A DNA stretch of 64,000 bases from Bacteroidales bacterium (GCA_020860515.1 JAJBUG010000047.1:1-64000); one strand, 5' to 3'. Shown: positions 24,829-34,310, numbered from the stretch's first letter. The notes: generated by a model from the sequence alone, not told the origin. Translations and numbers: made by a program.

Positions 24829-26349
24829 CTATCGACGAAGGCGTGGTGCTTTCAATAACCTCGATGGATTGAAATAACATAAATTATAGAACCTTGTACC
24901 GATGGCGGCTACGATAAGGGTCATCAAAGGTGATACATAATTGAAAATGCAATAAGGAGCATAGACTAATGTGGGGATTCCTAACACTGCGGCTTGTGTA
25001 ACTCCACAGGTGCTCCATGGAATAAGCACCGAAGTGACTGTGGTTGAGTCTTCGATGGTGCGGCTCAGCAGCTTGTTTTCAAATCCCAGGTCTTCGTAAG
25101 TTTTTTGGTAGATATTACCATTGAGAATGATAGCGGTATATTGGTCACAGGTGCATATATTCAGCGCCACGCCTGTGACAGTGCTTGCTGATACCAAATT
25201 AAATCGAGCACGAGCCGAGGAGGAAGCAGTGCTTCGGTCCATTCCCTTGATAATGAAGTGTGTAAAGCCATTCATCATCGAGCGCAACATATTGCTGCAT
25301 AGCAGTGAGGCCCCGAAGCAAATCGAACAAATTACCAAAATAATGGTGCTGCTCATGCCAATCAATCCTCCTGTGTCAACCAATTCATTGATAAATGCAT
25401 CGCCAGTCTGCGCATGGGTGCCCTGGATGCCCACTAAGGCCAATTGACGTATATGGTCGGTTACGCTTCCTTCGGTACCTGAGCCAATTAAAACATCGAG
25501 AAAATTAGGCTGCAACCAGAAAGCCATGACCAAAGATAAGCATGATGATAACGCCATTGTGGCAAGAGCTGGGACCTTGCAAACGATAAGTACAATAGTC
25601 AGCAGTGGCACAATAAGCGTAAGAGGTGAAATATAGAAAATAGAATTGAGACTATCCACTAAATCTGAATGGTCGATGGTTTTGGTAATATTGAGATTGA
25701 GTCCTACTACTGTAAACACTATGCATGCAATCGTGAGCGATGGCACAGTGGTGGCCATAAGATTTCGTATATGGGTATAGAGAGGAGTTTTTGTGGTAGA
25801 AGAGGCCAAGATGGTGGTTTCGCTAAGCGGAGATACTTTGTCGCCGAAATAAGCACCAGAGATAATGCTTCCTGCGGTCCATCCCATTGGCACCCCGAGG
25901 GCATTTCCAATTCCTAAGAGGGCAATGCCGATGGTGGCAACGCAGCTCCACGAGCTGCCCGTCATTAATGAAACTCCCGAACATACCAGACATGAGGTGA
26001 CGAGGAAAAACTTTGGTGAAATCACTTGTGTGCCATAGCATATCATCGTGGGTACAGCTCCGCTTACCATCCAAGAGGCCGAAAGCAATCCGATAAGGAG
26101 CACGATAAGCATCGATTCGAGCGTGTCTGCCACGGTGCGGCCCATGCTCTCTACAAATTCGCCCCATGTGCAATAGTGGCGCCACAGAGCCAGACCGATT
26201 GAAACCATCGTAGCGATAATCATAGCCAACTGCACGTTGCCGCTGTTGACATCGCCATCGAATAAATATATAATACCTCCGATAAGAGCTAATAGTACGA
26301 CCAAAGGTACCATGCCCATTAACGGATGAGGCATCCTGCGATTTTCCAT
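24829..26349 (-). CDS. NhaC family Na+/H+ antiporter
   Basis: 506 residues with about 11-12 hydrophobic segments. 'GSSWSCVATIGIALLGIGNA' and 'GSIISGAYFGDKVSPLSETT' are the NhaC signature, in which Asp (GAYFGDK) and neighbouring Ser/Thr bind the cation. The protein exchanges Na+ or metabolites (malate/lactate in some relatives) for protons at the inner membrane. I chose the ATG at 26347-26349; the longer frame adds a hydrophilic leader overlapping a TAACTTTG -7 element at 26397-26404 (read on the minus strand). Single-gene unit. Confidence 0.92.
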   Translation of the reverse strand: MENRRMPHPLMGMVPLVVLLALIGGIIYLFDGDVNSGNVQLAMIIATMVSIGLALWRHYCTWGEFVESMGRTVADTLESMLIVLLIGLLSASWMVSGAVPTMICYGTQVISPKFFLVTSCLVCSGVSLMTGSSWSCVATIGIALLGIGNALGVPMGWTAGSIISGAYFGDKVSPLSETTILASSTTKTPLYTHIRNLMATTVPSLTIACIVFTVVGLNLNITKTIDHSDLVDSLNSIFYISPLTLIVPLLTIVLIVCKVPALATMALSSCLSLVMAFWLQPNFLDVLIGSGTEGSVTDHIRQLALVGIQGTHAQTGDAFINELVDTGGLIGMSSTIILVICSICFGASLLCSNMLRSMMNGFTHFIIKGMDRSTASSSARARFNLVSASTVTGVALNICTCDQYTAIILNGNIYQKTYEDLGFENKLLSRTIEDSTTVTSVLIPWSTCGVTQAAVLGIPTLVYAPYCIFNYVSPLMTLIVAAIGTRFYNLCYFNPSRLLKAPRLRR

Positions 26350-26502
26350 TGTTGTATGTGAATTGTACCTATTTCTCTGAGTTGCAAAATCTTCCGCAAA
26401 GTTACAATATCTTTTTGATTTACACAACAAATCCCCAAGAGATTTCTAACATTAGCTATTTTCAAAAATTTTCCAAATAGGTTAATACACTTCTATATGT
26501 TT

Positions 26503-27621
26503 TTATTTGATTTCAAAGAAATCAAATCCTAATTTTTTAATGGCTTGCATCGCACCTAACTCTTGTTCAGGGGTCCTAATTTGAGAATAAGTAGTAATTT
26601 GACCACTTATTTCTTTGAATCCCTCCTCTTCTATTAAAATAGCGTCTTTATGATAACTGGTATTTGCACCACCTACTATTTGAAATAATAAGGAATTGTC
26701 AGATTTTGCATTGGCTATAGCCAGCTTACTACCAACAAATTCTTTTATGGTCTTAATATTATAAAAGAGTAAGAATTTCTTACCGATCTGATGAAGCATC
26801 TGAGAATTGATTTTTTTAAATGGTCCTAAAACACTTCTATCATCCCTAAATCTAAGGTATAAACCACGCCGTAGAGTCTTACCATCTTTCTCTATGCATT
26901 CAAAAAATTCTTTTTTAAGTAATTCTTTCTTTTCAACATATTCTTTTACTAAGTTTAACCTCATCATATTTAGCACATTAATTATAAGGTCTTCTTCGTT
27001 TTGAAGAAATGACTTTATGTCTTGATCTAATTTATCCGTGATTGCAATAGGTGGAGTATCGGGTTTAGTTACTTCCATAGCATGTATAAATTGGTTGATG
27101 AAAGAAAAGGGATTGTTATCTCGAACAGGTACTAATACTTTATTCAAGAACTCTTGATATGTTATTTTTGTATAACCTGAATGTTGTTCGGTTAGTCCAT
27201 CAGGATTTGGGGCAAGAACAACAAAATATGTATTCTTTCCTTTGTATTTGTCGTAATACCTTTTTAATTGGTTGTTAGAAGTATCCGCATTTATTTTATT
27301 CTCAATAATCACTTGTTTTACATCTCCCTTTATAAGTTCTATATCAAGCTTTAAATCTAAATGATCCTTTTCGCACAAAGTAGTTACTTTCTTTATCTCT
27401 GAAGGAAGAGTAAAATTAGGTATAAGATCAACAAAGAGTGTGGTAGCCTTTAATCCGCTTTCTTTGTTTCTTTCCGAACTTAATATCCAAGCAATCATCT
27501 TAGAGTAAGAAGTTTCCCAACGTTCTTTCCCTAAGACTTGGAATATATCTTCTCGCCCAACATATTCTTTCATCTCTTGAAAAAAGGGATGATTCAATAA
27601 TTTTTCTATTTCAGAACTCAT
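26503..27621 (-). CDS. PD-(D/E)XK nuclease superfamily protein (PDDEXK_4-like)
   Basis: 372 residues. A PD-(D/E)XK core is seen as 'HLDLKLDIELIKGDVKQVII' followed by ENKINADTSNNQLKRYYDKY, where Asp, the Glu of IIENK and its Lys form the catalytic centre. The N-terminal 'EDIFQVLGKERWETSYSKMI' helps place it in the PDDEXK_4 family, whose members occur alone in Bacteroidetes genomes and are often linked to defence or toxin contexts. No methylase or helicase partner is adjacent. AT-rich relative to housekeeping genes, suggesting transfer. Target unknown. Confidence 0.82.
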   Translation of the reverse strand: MSSEIEKLLNHPFFQEMKEYVGREDIFQVLGKERWETSYSKMIAWILSSERNKESGLKATTLFVDLIPNFTLPSEIKKVTTLCEKDHLDLKLDIELIKGDVKQVIIENKINADTSNNQLKRYYDKYKGKNTYFVVLAPNPDGLTEQHSGYTKITYQEFLNKVLVPVRDNNPFSFINQFIHAMEVTKPDTPPIAITDKLDQDIKSFLQNEEDLIINVLNMMRLNLVKEYVEKKELLKKEFFECIEKDGKTLRRGLYLRFRDDRSVLGPFKKINSQMLHQIGKKFLLFYNIKTIKEFVGSKLAIANAKSDNSLLFQIVGGANTSYHKDAILIEEEGFKEISGQITTYSQIRTPEQELGAMQAIKKLGFDFFEIK

Positions 27622-27693
27622 AAAATTTTTCTCAATTCTTTGGATTTTTAGTTACTATCACAAAATTAGGAAAAATTTTTGGAATTACAAAAT

Positions 27694-28598
27694 TTATTTT
27701 ATCTCAGGACATTTTTTTGAGATGTGTTTGACGATTTTTGACCAGGCCTTGTCATCAAGGGGCTCAAGGGCTCGGGGTACTATTACAGTCCAGCCTGATA
27801 CAATGTTATTAAATTTCTTATGTTCAGCCTTTATGCTGTATTGGATCTCCACTCGATTGCTTTGCTTCTTTATGCAGGGCATGGTAAGATCATAGCTCCT
27901 ATCTAATGGCATATAAGTTGCAGATAAATCCCTAAACCATGAATTACGGAAATTCTTTATAGCCTCCTTGTTAAATTTCGACTTATCAAACTTATGGAGC
28001 TGATAATAGAATTTACAATCTTCTAATGTCAACTCTGATTCTAAGATTTCCTTTAGTTGTTGGAATCTCAAATCAAAATATTGTTTGTCAAGAGTGGCTT
28101 TTGAAATGTTTTGACTGCAAACATATTCCTCCTTATCTCCAGAGATAAAATCATATCTCGGTAGCAAGGCGTCTCTGATATACTCCAGCTGGTTTTTATA
28201 ATCATTCTCAAGATTAGTATTTTTGACTAAGTTATCCTCTAAATTTATAAAGGTGTAAAGGCAACCCAATCGATTTGTCTTTTCTTTAAAGGTCTCACGA
28301 TTAAAATCCTCCTTAAATTCCTTGATAATTTTTTCTCCTTCTTGATGTGTAACGTATTTTTTAGCCAATAGATCTTAGTAGCCTTCCATACCCCATTCCT
28401 CTTGCCATTGATCAATTGACCCGTAAATTTTGATGTGATAGTGCCCCCATTGCTGGTATTCTCGATGTTACTGTAGGTGTAAATATGGTCTACAAGGGTA
28501 GCATGGCCATTGGCCCCATAATTCCACTCGTCGGCTTTGATGGCTTGGCTCACAAAGATGAGCAAAGCCAGAATAAGAAATACTTTTAGTCGTATCAT
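27694..28598 (-). pseudogene. Secreted MORN-like protein gene with a single-base frameshift
   Basis: A first frame from 28598 encodes a signal peptide (RLKVFLILALLIFVSQAIKA) and 'KFTGQLINGKRNGVWKATKIY', a MORN-like segment. At an A6 tract (plus-strand T6, 28357-28362) the frame ends, and an overlapping frame continues 'KKYVTHQEGEKIIKEFKEDF' to 27694 for 224 residues that lack a proper start. Adding one A restores a single 300-residue secreted protein. Either the gene is inactivated, the run is slippery or phase-variable, or it is an assembly error. A TACCTTTG -7 element lies at 28643-28650 on the minus strand. The mature domain is not recognised. Confidence 0.75.
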
Positions 28599-28941
28599 AC
28601 TTTAATATTTTATTGTAGTTGATTTCAGAGAATATTTAGCCGCAAAGGTAGAGATTTCAATTGACATTTAAAAGAATTAAGGCATTGAGAAAAAACAGAA
28701 TTGAATTTAGTTTGTAATAGGTTGGTTATCAATGCTATTTTTACGTTAGATATTGAAATTTTTGAGAATCCGATTTAGAAATAAGAGAATCATCATAAAA
28801 TATCAAAATTTTAGTCAGTTAAAAATAGATAACACCTTAATAAAGAGTCTGATATTCAATTCCGTTTTTTCTATAAGCTGAGTTATTAGGTAAAATCATT
28901 GGAAATTACTAACTTTGCCACGTAATCATAAAATACAGACT
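28599..28941. other. Divergent intergenic region
   Basis: 343 bp between the frameshifted secreted gene and the next plus-strand gene. Contains a minus-strand TACCTTTG (28643-28650) and a plus-strand TAACTTTG (28910-28917); nothing else recognised. Confidence 0.6.
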
Positions 28942-29730
28942 ATGGACGATGAAACTAACTTCGAAGAGTGCGATGAAATTCCATTCGAGCGGGATTTCTT
29001 CTCATTGTGGATGCTAATTCGTGACTATCCAAAGGAAACAGCCAATCGTTATTGTAATTGGTTGACCATTCTTCGTAACCATTATATTCAATTGACGGAT
29101 ATCTACGACTGTCTTTACGAATATTACTGGGAAGAGGAAGATATGAAGAATGCCGTAAAGCTGAAGAATGTGCTATGTAAAGAGATGGAAGAGTTCTTCA
29201 GCCAATACATCCCTAATGAGAAACCTGAGAATCTGAAAGAGCAAATAGAATATGATGAGTTGCAACAATGCCGCTCAGCATGGAATGAATACAAGGAGTT
29301 TCTGGATTGGTTTTTCGATCCTAATGAAAATCTGCCTATTCCACCCCGTGTTAAGCGAATTGTTGTGCCCTATAGCAAAAGTCTGATTACATATAGTCAA
29401 AAGAAAATTGAACCGGTCACTGTAAAGGGATACATCAGCGACCTTAAGGCCTTAGATAATTTTCTAAGAAAACAGAAAAGACCAGGTCTATTCCCAAGTT
29501 CAAATCCTTACGAGGATTTTAAGCTTATTCTTGAATCCCTAAATAAGGGCGAAGAAATTCTGAACGAGGACAACATAAGAATCGAAAAGGCAAAGAAAAC
29601 CATCAAAAGATGGACTTCTGCCCTCAACTATTACCGTGATTTCATTAAGATGTTAATAGTGGCTGAGGCCAATTATGAAAAATATGGAAACATATATGGC
29701 CCGACTAAATCTCATACCAATCAATCTTAA
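28942..29730 (+). CDS. Hypothetical acidic protein with a possible integrase-type SAM-like domain
   Basis: 262 residues. The N-terminal half is helical and acidic (residues 1-130). From residue about 150 the pattern 'EPVTVKGYISDLKALDNFLR' then KTIKRWTSALNYYRDFIKML resembles a SAM-like core-binding fold of tyrosine recombinases, but no catalytic domain follows. The ATG at 28942 lies 24 bp after the TAACTTTG element; the in-frame upstream codons fall in the promoter. A strong hairpin follows at 29755-29800, so the gene is a single unit. Not recognised with certainty; could be an orphan DNA-binding protein. Confidence 0.65.
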   Translation: MDDETNFEECDEIPFERDFFSLWMLIRDYPKETANRYCNWLTILRNHYIQLTDIYDCLYEYYWEEEDMKNAVKLKNVLCKEMEEFFSQYIPNEKPENLKEQIEYDELQQCRSAWNEYKEFLDWFFDPNENLPIPPRVKRIVVPYSKSLITYSQKKIEPVTVKGYISDLKALDNFLRKQKRPGLFPSSNPYEDFKLILESLNKGEEILNEDNIRIEKAKKTIKRWTSALNYYRDFIKMLIVAEANYEKYGNIYGPTKSHTNQS

Positions 29731-29754
29731 TATTCTCATTTATATACCAAATAG

Positions 29755-29800
29755 AGAAACGACACAGTTTGTTGCCATTACAACTAACGATGTCGTTTCT
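29755..29800 (+). terminator. Long hairpin terminator
   Basis: AGAAACGACA pairs with TGTCGTTTCT; the inner part (GTTTGTTG/CAACTAAC) also pairs. TTATTCTT follows. Confidence 0.75.
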
Positions 29801-29970
29801 TTATTCTTGGATTTTTCATGGTTTTTCACTCTTTTATTACTCTCTTTTCGAGATATTCTTCAAGTAAGAGGCATATCATGTTGCCGATGGAGTTATGCAT
29901 CTATTCAACGACATTGTAAAAGTGTTGAGAAAAGTGTAATTTTACAGAATAAACTTGTGTGAAGAGTGAT

Positions 29971-30060
29971 TATCCCTCATAAAAGTGCAATTTTTATTTG
30001 GAAAATCCCTCATAATAATGTAATTTTGCAGTAGATTATCCCTCATAAAAATGTAAATTT
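29971..30060 (+). repeat. Three 33 bp-period repeats overlapping a promoter
   Basis: (T/A)ATCCCTCATAAxAxTGxAA starts at 29971, 30004 and 30037, exactly 33 bp apart. The middle copy fills the space between the -33 (TTTGG, 29997-30001) and the -7 (TAATTTTG, 30021-30028); the third ends at the ATG of the downstream ATPase. Confidence 0.8.
29997..30028 (+). promoter_or_regulatory. Promoter of the second DUF4143 ATPase gene
   Basis: TTTGG (29997-30001), 19 bp, TAATTTTG (30021-30028), embedded in the tandem repeats. Confidence 0.72.
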
Positions 30061-31395
30061 ATGCAGAGAACGCTTTATAATGAATTAGTTAAGTGGAAAA
30101 ATTCCCCGCAACGCAAACCCATGATACTCGAAGGCGCTCGACAAGTAGGCAAAACATACCTTGCCAAAGAGCTGGGCCAGAATGAGTATGCCAATATGGC
30201 GTATGTGAATTTTTATAATAATCCCGCTGTGGCTCAGCTTTTCCGAGATTTCGATATGTCGCGTATCCTCCTGGAGCTTTCAGCTTATAGCGGCGAAACT
30301 ATCACCCCAGGTCAGACATTGATATTTCTTGATGAAGTGCAAGAAGTGGATAATGGAATCGCCTCTCTTAAATATTTCTGTGAGAATATCCCTGAGTACC
30401 ATGTAATTGCCGCTGGTTCTCTGTTAGGGGTTATGAATAAGGAGGGAGAATCTTATCCAGTAGGCAAGGTCAATACTCTGCGGCTTTTCCCCATGACATT
30501 TGAGGAGTTTTTATTGGCATTAGGAAAAACAGAGCTGTTGAAATGCTTAGAGCAGCCATCATCATGGGTATCGCCTACCATCCATGAATCTATGATTACA
30601 TTATTGCGACATTATTATTTCGTAGGGGGGATGCCCGAGGTGGTGAATGCATTCGTGCAGAGAAATGATGCCAACGAAGTGCGAAGCCTTCAAAAAGAAA
30701 TCCTGATGGCTTATGATCGCGACTTTGCTAAGCATGCCAAATCGGAAACACAAAAAATTCGAATGGTTTGGAATAGTATTCCGGCTCAGTTGGCCAAGGA
30801 GAACAAGAAGTTCATATTTGGTGCAGTGCGCAAAGGGGGTCGTGCTGCTACATTTGATAATGCTTTGGAATGGTTGAGAGAAGCTGCTTTAGTGCATAAA
30901 GTAAAGCGCAATCACAATCCCACGCTTCCGTTAAGCTTTTATGCCGATATGGATTCCTTTAAGCTCTTTATCCATGATGTTGGGCTATTAGGGGCGTTGA
31001 GCAACGCAAATCCATTCCAGATGCTTTCGAGCGACAATGTGTTTGTGGAATTTAAGGGAGCTTTTACTGAAAATTTCATTCTGCAGCAGATGCTGGCCAA
31101 CGGCATTGAAAACGCCTATTATTATAGCAAAGACAATTCCACAATGGAAATTGATTTTCTGATTGATGGTATTGACCGAGCCATACCAATCGAGGCGAAG
31201 GCTGAAGAGAATGTGCAGTCAAAGTCTTTGAGGACTTTCGTGACCGAAGAATATCCAGAAAAAAAATTTCATGCTATCCGCTTTTCAATGCGCCCTTACA
31301 TTAATCAGGGGTGGATGGAAAATATCCCTCTCTGGGCCGTAGGTGCTTGGACCCGCTCCCTACAGATCCACAAATCTCAACCAGTAGTCACTTAA
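30061..31395 (+). CDS. AAA_14/DUF4143 ATP-binding protein
   Basis: 444 residues. The Walker A is 'ILEGARQVGKTYLAKELGQ', Walker B is 'LIFLDEVQEVDNGIASLKYF', and 'HVIAAGSLLGVM' is the sensor region, followed by FPMTFEEFLLALGK typical of the family. The C-terminal DUF4143 region carries 'NSTMEIDFLIDGIDRAIPIE' and AKAEENVQSKSLRTF, a nuclease-like 'E-x-K' pattern. Closest in type to the gene at 22980 but a distinct subfamily. The ATG at 30061 abuts the third operator-like repeat. The role is unknown; such ATPases have been suggested to be mobile or toxin-related genes. Confidence 0.88.
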   Translation: MQRTLYNELVKWKNSPQRKPMILEGARQVGKTYLAKELGQNEYANMAYVNFYNNPAVAQLFRDFDMSRILLELSAYSGETITPGQTLIFLDEVQEVDNGIASLKYFCENIPEYHVIAAGSLLGVMNKEGESYPVGKVNTLRLFPMTFEEFLLALGKTELLKCLEQPSSWVSPTIHESMITLLRHYYFVGGMPEVVNAFVQRNDANEVRSLQKEILMAYDRDFAKHAKSETQKIRMVWNSIPAQLAKENKKFIFGAVRKGGRAATFDNALEWLREAALVHKVKRNHNPTLPLSFYADMDSFKLFIHDVGLLGALSNANPFQMLSSDNVFVEFKGAFTENFILQQMLANGIENAYYYSKDNSTMEIDFLIDGIDRAIPIEAKAEENVQSKSLRTFVTEEYPEKKFHAIRFSMRPYINQGWMENIPLWAVGAWTRSLQIHKSQPVVT

Positions 31396-31439
31396 CATTT
31401 TTGTCAAATCCATCCTCACTTTTTATAAAATTTATAAAA

Positions 31440-31480
31440 ATTGGGAAACACCTTATCTATTATGACGGATGTTTCCCAAT
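31440..31480 (+). terminator. Hairpin terminator
   Basis: ATTGGGAAACA pairs with TGTTTCCCAAT with a 19 nt loop, 45 bp after the ATPase stop. Confidence 0.7.
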
Positions 31481-31535
31481 TATGTTAGAAATTTAATTAT
31501 TTATAGAATTTTCTATTTAGGCATTGAAAGTGGTT

Positions 31536-32115
31536 CTATTGGTTATAGAATTTTTTGCCATTTTGAATATAGATACCATTTGGGACCTTTTCTATATTTG
31601 TACCCATGGGTATTCCATATAAATTATATATTATATCGTTACTCCAATCCATAGTAACATTATCTATAGAATTGGTATAGTGACAATCCGTGAGCAAGAA
31701 AATAATTCCATCAAAATCACCAAAGATCTTGGTACCTCTCACTATAGTAGTCTTTAAATACCTCTACCTTTAGATAAGGATAACCATCTTCTGTAAAAGC
31801 TGGTATACCTATTCCTTGGCCATATCTATTATCACCATTCTCATTATTTTCTGAGCCTAAACATATAGCATGTCCGTAATCATTAACATTCCCTACGCCA
31901 CCCCATGAGCCACCACCAATCTCGAAAAATTGGGTAGGATAGTCCAAGTTTATAACAAAATGTCGAGAATCTGCCGTCCCACTTATATATTTCCCATTTG
32001 GAGATATAGCTATAGGATTGTAAAACTCACTTTCTGGAGTGAGTACAACTAAATTTTCGGCAAGTGTTGGCATTGCCAATACAAAACCAAAAACAATTAG
32101 TAAAATTTGTTTCAT
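31536..32115 (-). pseudogene. Secreted protein gene with frameshift and probable internal deletion
   Basis: The first frame starts at 32115 with a signal peptide (KQILLIVFGFVLAMPTLA) and a mature start 'NPIAISPNGKYISGT', which resembles a beta-propeller strand; it ends near 31717. An overlapping frame carries on from about 31742 to 31536 as 'RGTKIFGDFDGIIFLL' and finishes 'PNGIYIQNGKKFYNQ', a Bacteroidetes sorting-tail pattern. Both halves look like one secreted protein, but they are out of frame, and the total of about 195 residues is short for the propeller type. The junction at about 31740 has no homopolymer, so a real mutation is likelier than slippage. Confidence 0.65.
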
Positions 32116-32287
32116 ATCTTATTTTTTGATGATTATTCTTAATGATTGGATATTTACATTTAAGACTGTAAAAATACAATTTATTTACCATTTTTACAAC
32201 AATATTTCCTTTTTTTGAGTCATTTCAATAAAATTCTCTTAATCATTATTGAAAATAATCTTTAATGAGAATTTGGATTTTTGAGGA

Positions 32288-32319
32288 TTTGGATTTTAGT
32301 GGGGAAATTGCTATATTTG
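32288..32319 (+). promoter_or_regulatory. Promoter upstream of a Fic fragment
   Basis: TTTGG (32288-32292), 19 bp, TATATTTG (32312-32319); the ATG follows 15 bp later. Confidence 0.65.
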
Positions 32320-32334
32320 CATTGATGTTTTGTT

Positions 32335-32640
32335 ATGGCAGGTCAAGATAAGAAATATAATCCGGATCCGAAAATACATCCTTTTCGAGAGGGCAACACT
32401 CGCACCACTGCTGTATTTACAATAAAATATCTACGTTCGCTTGGTTTTAAAGCTAACAATACTCCATTTGAACAAAATGCCAAATACTTCCGTGACGCTC
32501 TGGCACGTGCCAACTACCGCAATACTCCTAAAGGCGTTGATTATGATTTCACAGGATTAACTCGATTCTTTAGCAATCTTCTGTATGGCACCCAATATCC
32601 ACTGAATAAACGCTATCTCCATGTGGATGCCATCAAGAGT
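32335..32640 (+). pseudogene. Fic-domain protein fragment
   Basis: The frame has IHPFREGNTRTTAVFTIKYL, the Fic active-site motif (HPFxxGNGR-like, with the catalytic His, Pro and Arg; Asn-Thr replaces Asn-Gly). Only about 100 residues of Fic-like sequence remain, without the N-terminal helices and inhibitory motif. From about 32633 the frame runs into the 3' end of the convergent ATPase gene, so it has lost its natural end. A well-formed promoter precedes the ATG, so it could still be transcribed. Likely remnant of a Fic/DOC AMP-transferase. Confidence 0.75.
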
Positions 32641-34240
32641 GGTTTGGTGTTATTTCGTAGGTTTCGCCAGAGGGGGTCTGGACGAGCCAGCAACCGATGT
32701 TGCGTTTTTCTGAAGAAAAGGAGGCGCCGATGCGGTAGATGGCGCGGCCATCGTTAAGATATGGGCGCGCATAACCTTTGTCGTCGATTTGGTTAAGGGC
32801 TGATTCTGCCGATTTATCAAGTTTGAATTCTATAATATAGATGTATTTATCGGTGAAAGCCACAAGGTCAGGCCGACCATCAGCTAAGGGTTCCTCGCAG
32901 CAATTGTCAACCCCTACGGCAAGGCATAGGCAGTACACGATAAGATGGTAGGCGCTTTCTTTGCTCCCCTTTTCAAAAATGGGGTAGGGCACCTTGGCAA
33001 TAAGTGAGTCCAAAGTATTTACAAATCCCTCGATATCACATTTTATCAAGCAGCTGCGAAGCATTTGAGCTTTCTTCGCTCCCTCAGTTGAGGGTATGCC
33101 CAAAAACATTGGCGCAAGATCTTCAAACAATGCACCACGCACTTCGCCGTTGGGAATTTTCAGCTGGTATTCCTCTAGGTCACGATTATAACTCCCAATG
33201 GTGAGGTATCCAGTTTGGAAGAGTAGTGGTACTGGGTCGTTATCATCGAACAGACTGCTGAGGCGCTTTTCGGTGGCCCAAATGCCATTTATCTCTGACA
33301 AATCGTAGTTAGCATTTTGTAAAAAGTCAATAAAGACCTTTGTTGTGCCAGAGGTAAGCCAAAATTCACCTAAAATGTTGTTGCTAAAAGCTCGCAGTAT
33401 ACTAAATGGATTGCACACATGCACATTAGCACGAGAAAAGCGATAGCCATCATATTTCTGTAAAAGACGATTCACCATGTGCTCTGGAGACTCTTCATAT
33501 TCTTCTGCCAACGAGGCTATGCCCTCGGGAAAATATCTTTTTAACTCATCCACTGTGATGCCACAGATTGCGGAATAGGCCTTCATAAAAGAGATATCCT
33601 CCAGGTTGTTTGCACCTGAGAACAGTGTATAATGTCTGAACCGTGCTACCCCAGTGACCATGGCGAATTTAATGTACTTATCTTGGGCTTTTATCTGGGA
33701 GAAAAATGGACGCAGGAGTTTTTGATTCCTTTCCAGAGCAGGTTTATCATTAATTGTTTCTTGAATACCCTTGTCGTATTCATCAACTAAGATAACGCAT
33801 TTTTTGCCAGTGGCTTGGCTTATGTATTGGATTAGCCAACCAAAGCGCCCACCCACGCTGGTCACATCATCGCCTACTGTTACACCATAAATCAGTTCAT
33901 ATTCATTTATTTTTTTAAGCATGTATTCTTCTAACTTCGCAGGATTATAGGCCTCATCACGGCTAAGGTCAAAATGAAGCACTGGATAAGACTCCCAGTC
34001 GTCTTCATATTGACTAATTTCCAATCCCACAAAAAGATCCTTTTTCCCTTGGAAATATGCTTCGATCGTAGAGAGTAACAGGCTTTTGCCGAATCTGCGG
34101 GGACGTGAAAGAAATACAAAACGTGTTTTTCTTATCAGTTGTGCTATAATGCCTGTCTTGTCAACATATACGGCACCTTGAGTCCTGATTTCTTGGAAGG
34201 ACTGCCATCCCACTGGGTATATTATTGGCTTACTATTCAT
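32633..34240 (-). CDS. AAA-ATPase with C-terminal PD-(D/E)XK nuclease domain
   Basis: 535 residues. N-terminal [13 protein letters not shown] and '[20 protein letters not shown]' (Walker A with RFGKS) identify the AAA-ATPase-like family; 'KCVILVDEYDKGIQETI' is Walker B. 'IPNGEVRGALFEDLAPMFLG' is the conserved middle. The C-terminal region 'LVAFTDKYIYIIEFKLDKSA' ends with ESALNQIDDKGYARPYLNDG, a PDDEXK_9 nuclease core (E-x-K). This very abundant family in gut Bacteroidales is of unknown function. I chose the ATG at 34238-34240, which matches the start of the fragment at 24533. The 3' end is shared with the Fic fragment. Confidence 0.9.
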   Translation of the reverse strand: MNSKPIIYPVGWQSFQEIRTQGAVYVDKTGIIAQLIRKTRFVFLSRPRRFGKSLLLSTIEAYFQGKKDLFVGLEISQYEDDWESYPVLHFDLSRDEAYNPAKLEEYMLKKINEYELIYGVTVGDDVTSVGGRFGWLIQYISQATGKKCVILVDEYDKGIQETINDKPALERNQKLLRPFFSQIKAQDKYIKFAMVTGVARFRHYTLFSGANNLEDISFMKAYSAICGITVDELKRYFPEGIASLAEEYEESPEHMVNRLLQKYDGYRFSRANVHVCNPFSILRAFSNNILGEFWLTSGTTKVFIDFLQNANYDLSEINGIWATEKRLSSLFDDNDPVPLLFQTGYLTIGSYNRDLEEYQLKIPNGEVRGALFEDLAPMFLGIPSTEGAKKAQMLRSCLIKCDIEGFVNTLDSLIAKVPYPIFEKGSKESAYHLIVYCLCLAVGVDNCCEEPLADGRPDLVAFTDKYIYIIEFKLDKSAESALNQIDDKGYARPYLNDGRAIYRIGASFSSEKRNIGCWLVQTPSGETYEITPNHS

Positions 34241-34310
34241 AACACATACTTTTATGCAAAAGTACAAAAATTTTCCAACATTTTCAAAACAGAACGAAAG
34301 GTTATGATCA

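Larger units (their letters stand above)
29731..30060. other. Spacer with terminator and operator-like tandem repeats
   Basis: Holds the terminator at 29755-29800 and the 33 bp-period repeats at 29971-30060. The region 29801-29970 shows no gene. Confidence 0.65.

Noticed and set aside
24829..26349. Arginine/ornithine antiporter
   Set aside because: The GAYFGDKVSPLSETT motif fits NhaC.
29675..29962. 95-codon frame after the 28942 gene
   Set aside because: It overlaps the preceding gene, spans a strong terminator and shows no protein-like composition.
29971..30060. Possible CRISPR array
   Set aside because: Three 33 bp-period copies are too few, the repeats degenerate, and they overlap a promoter.
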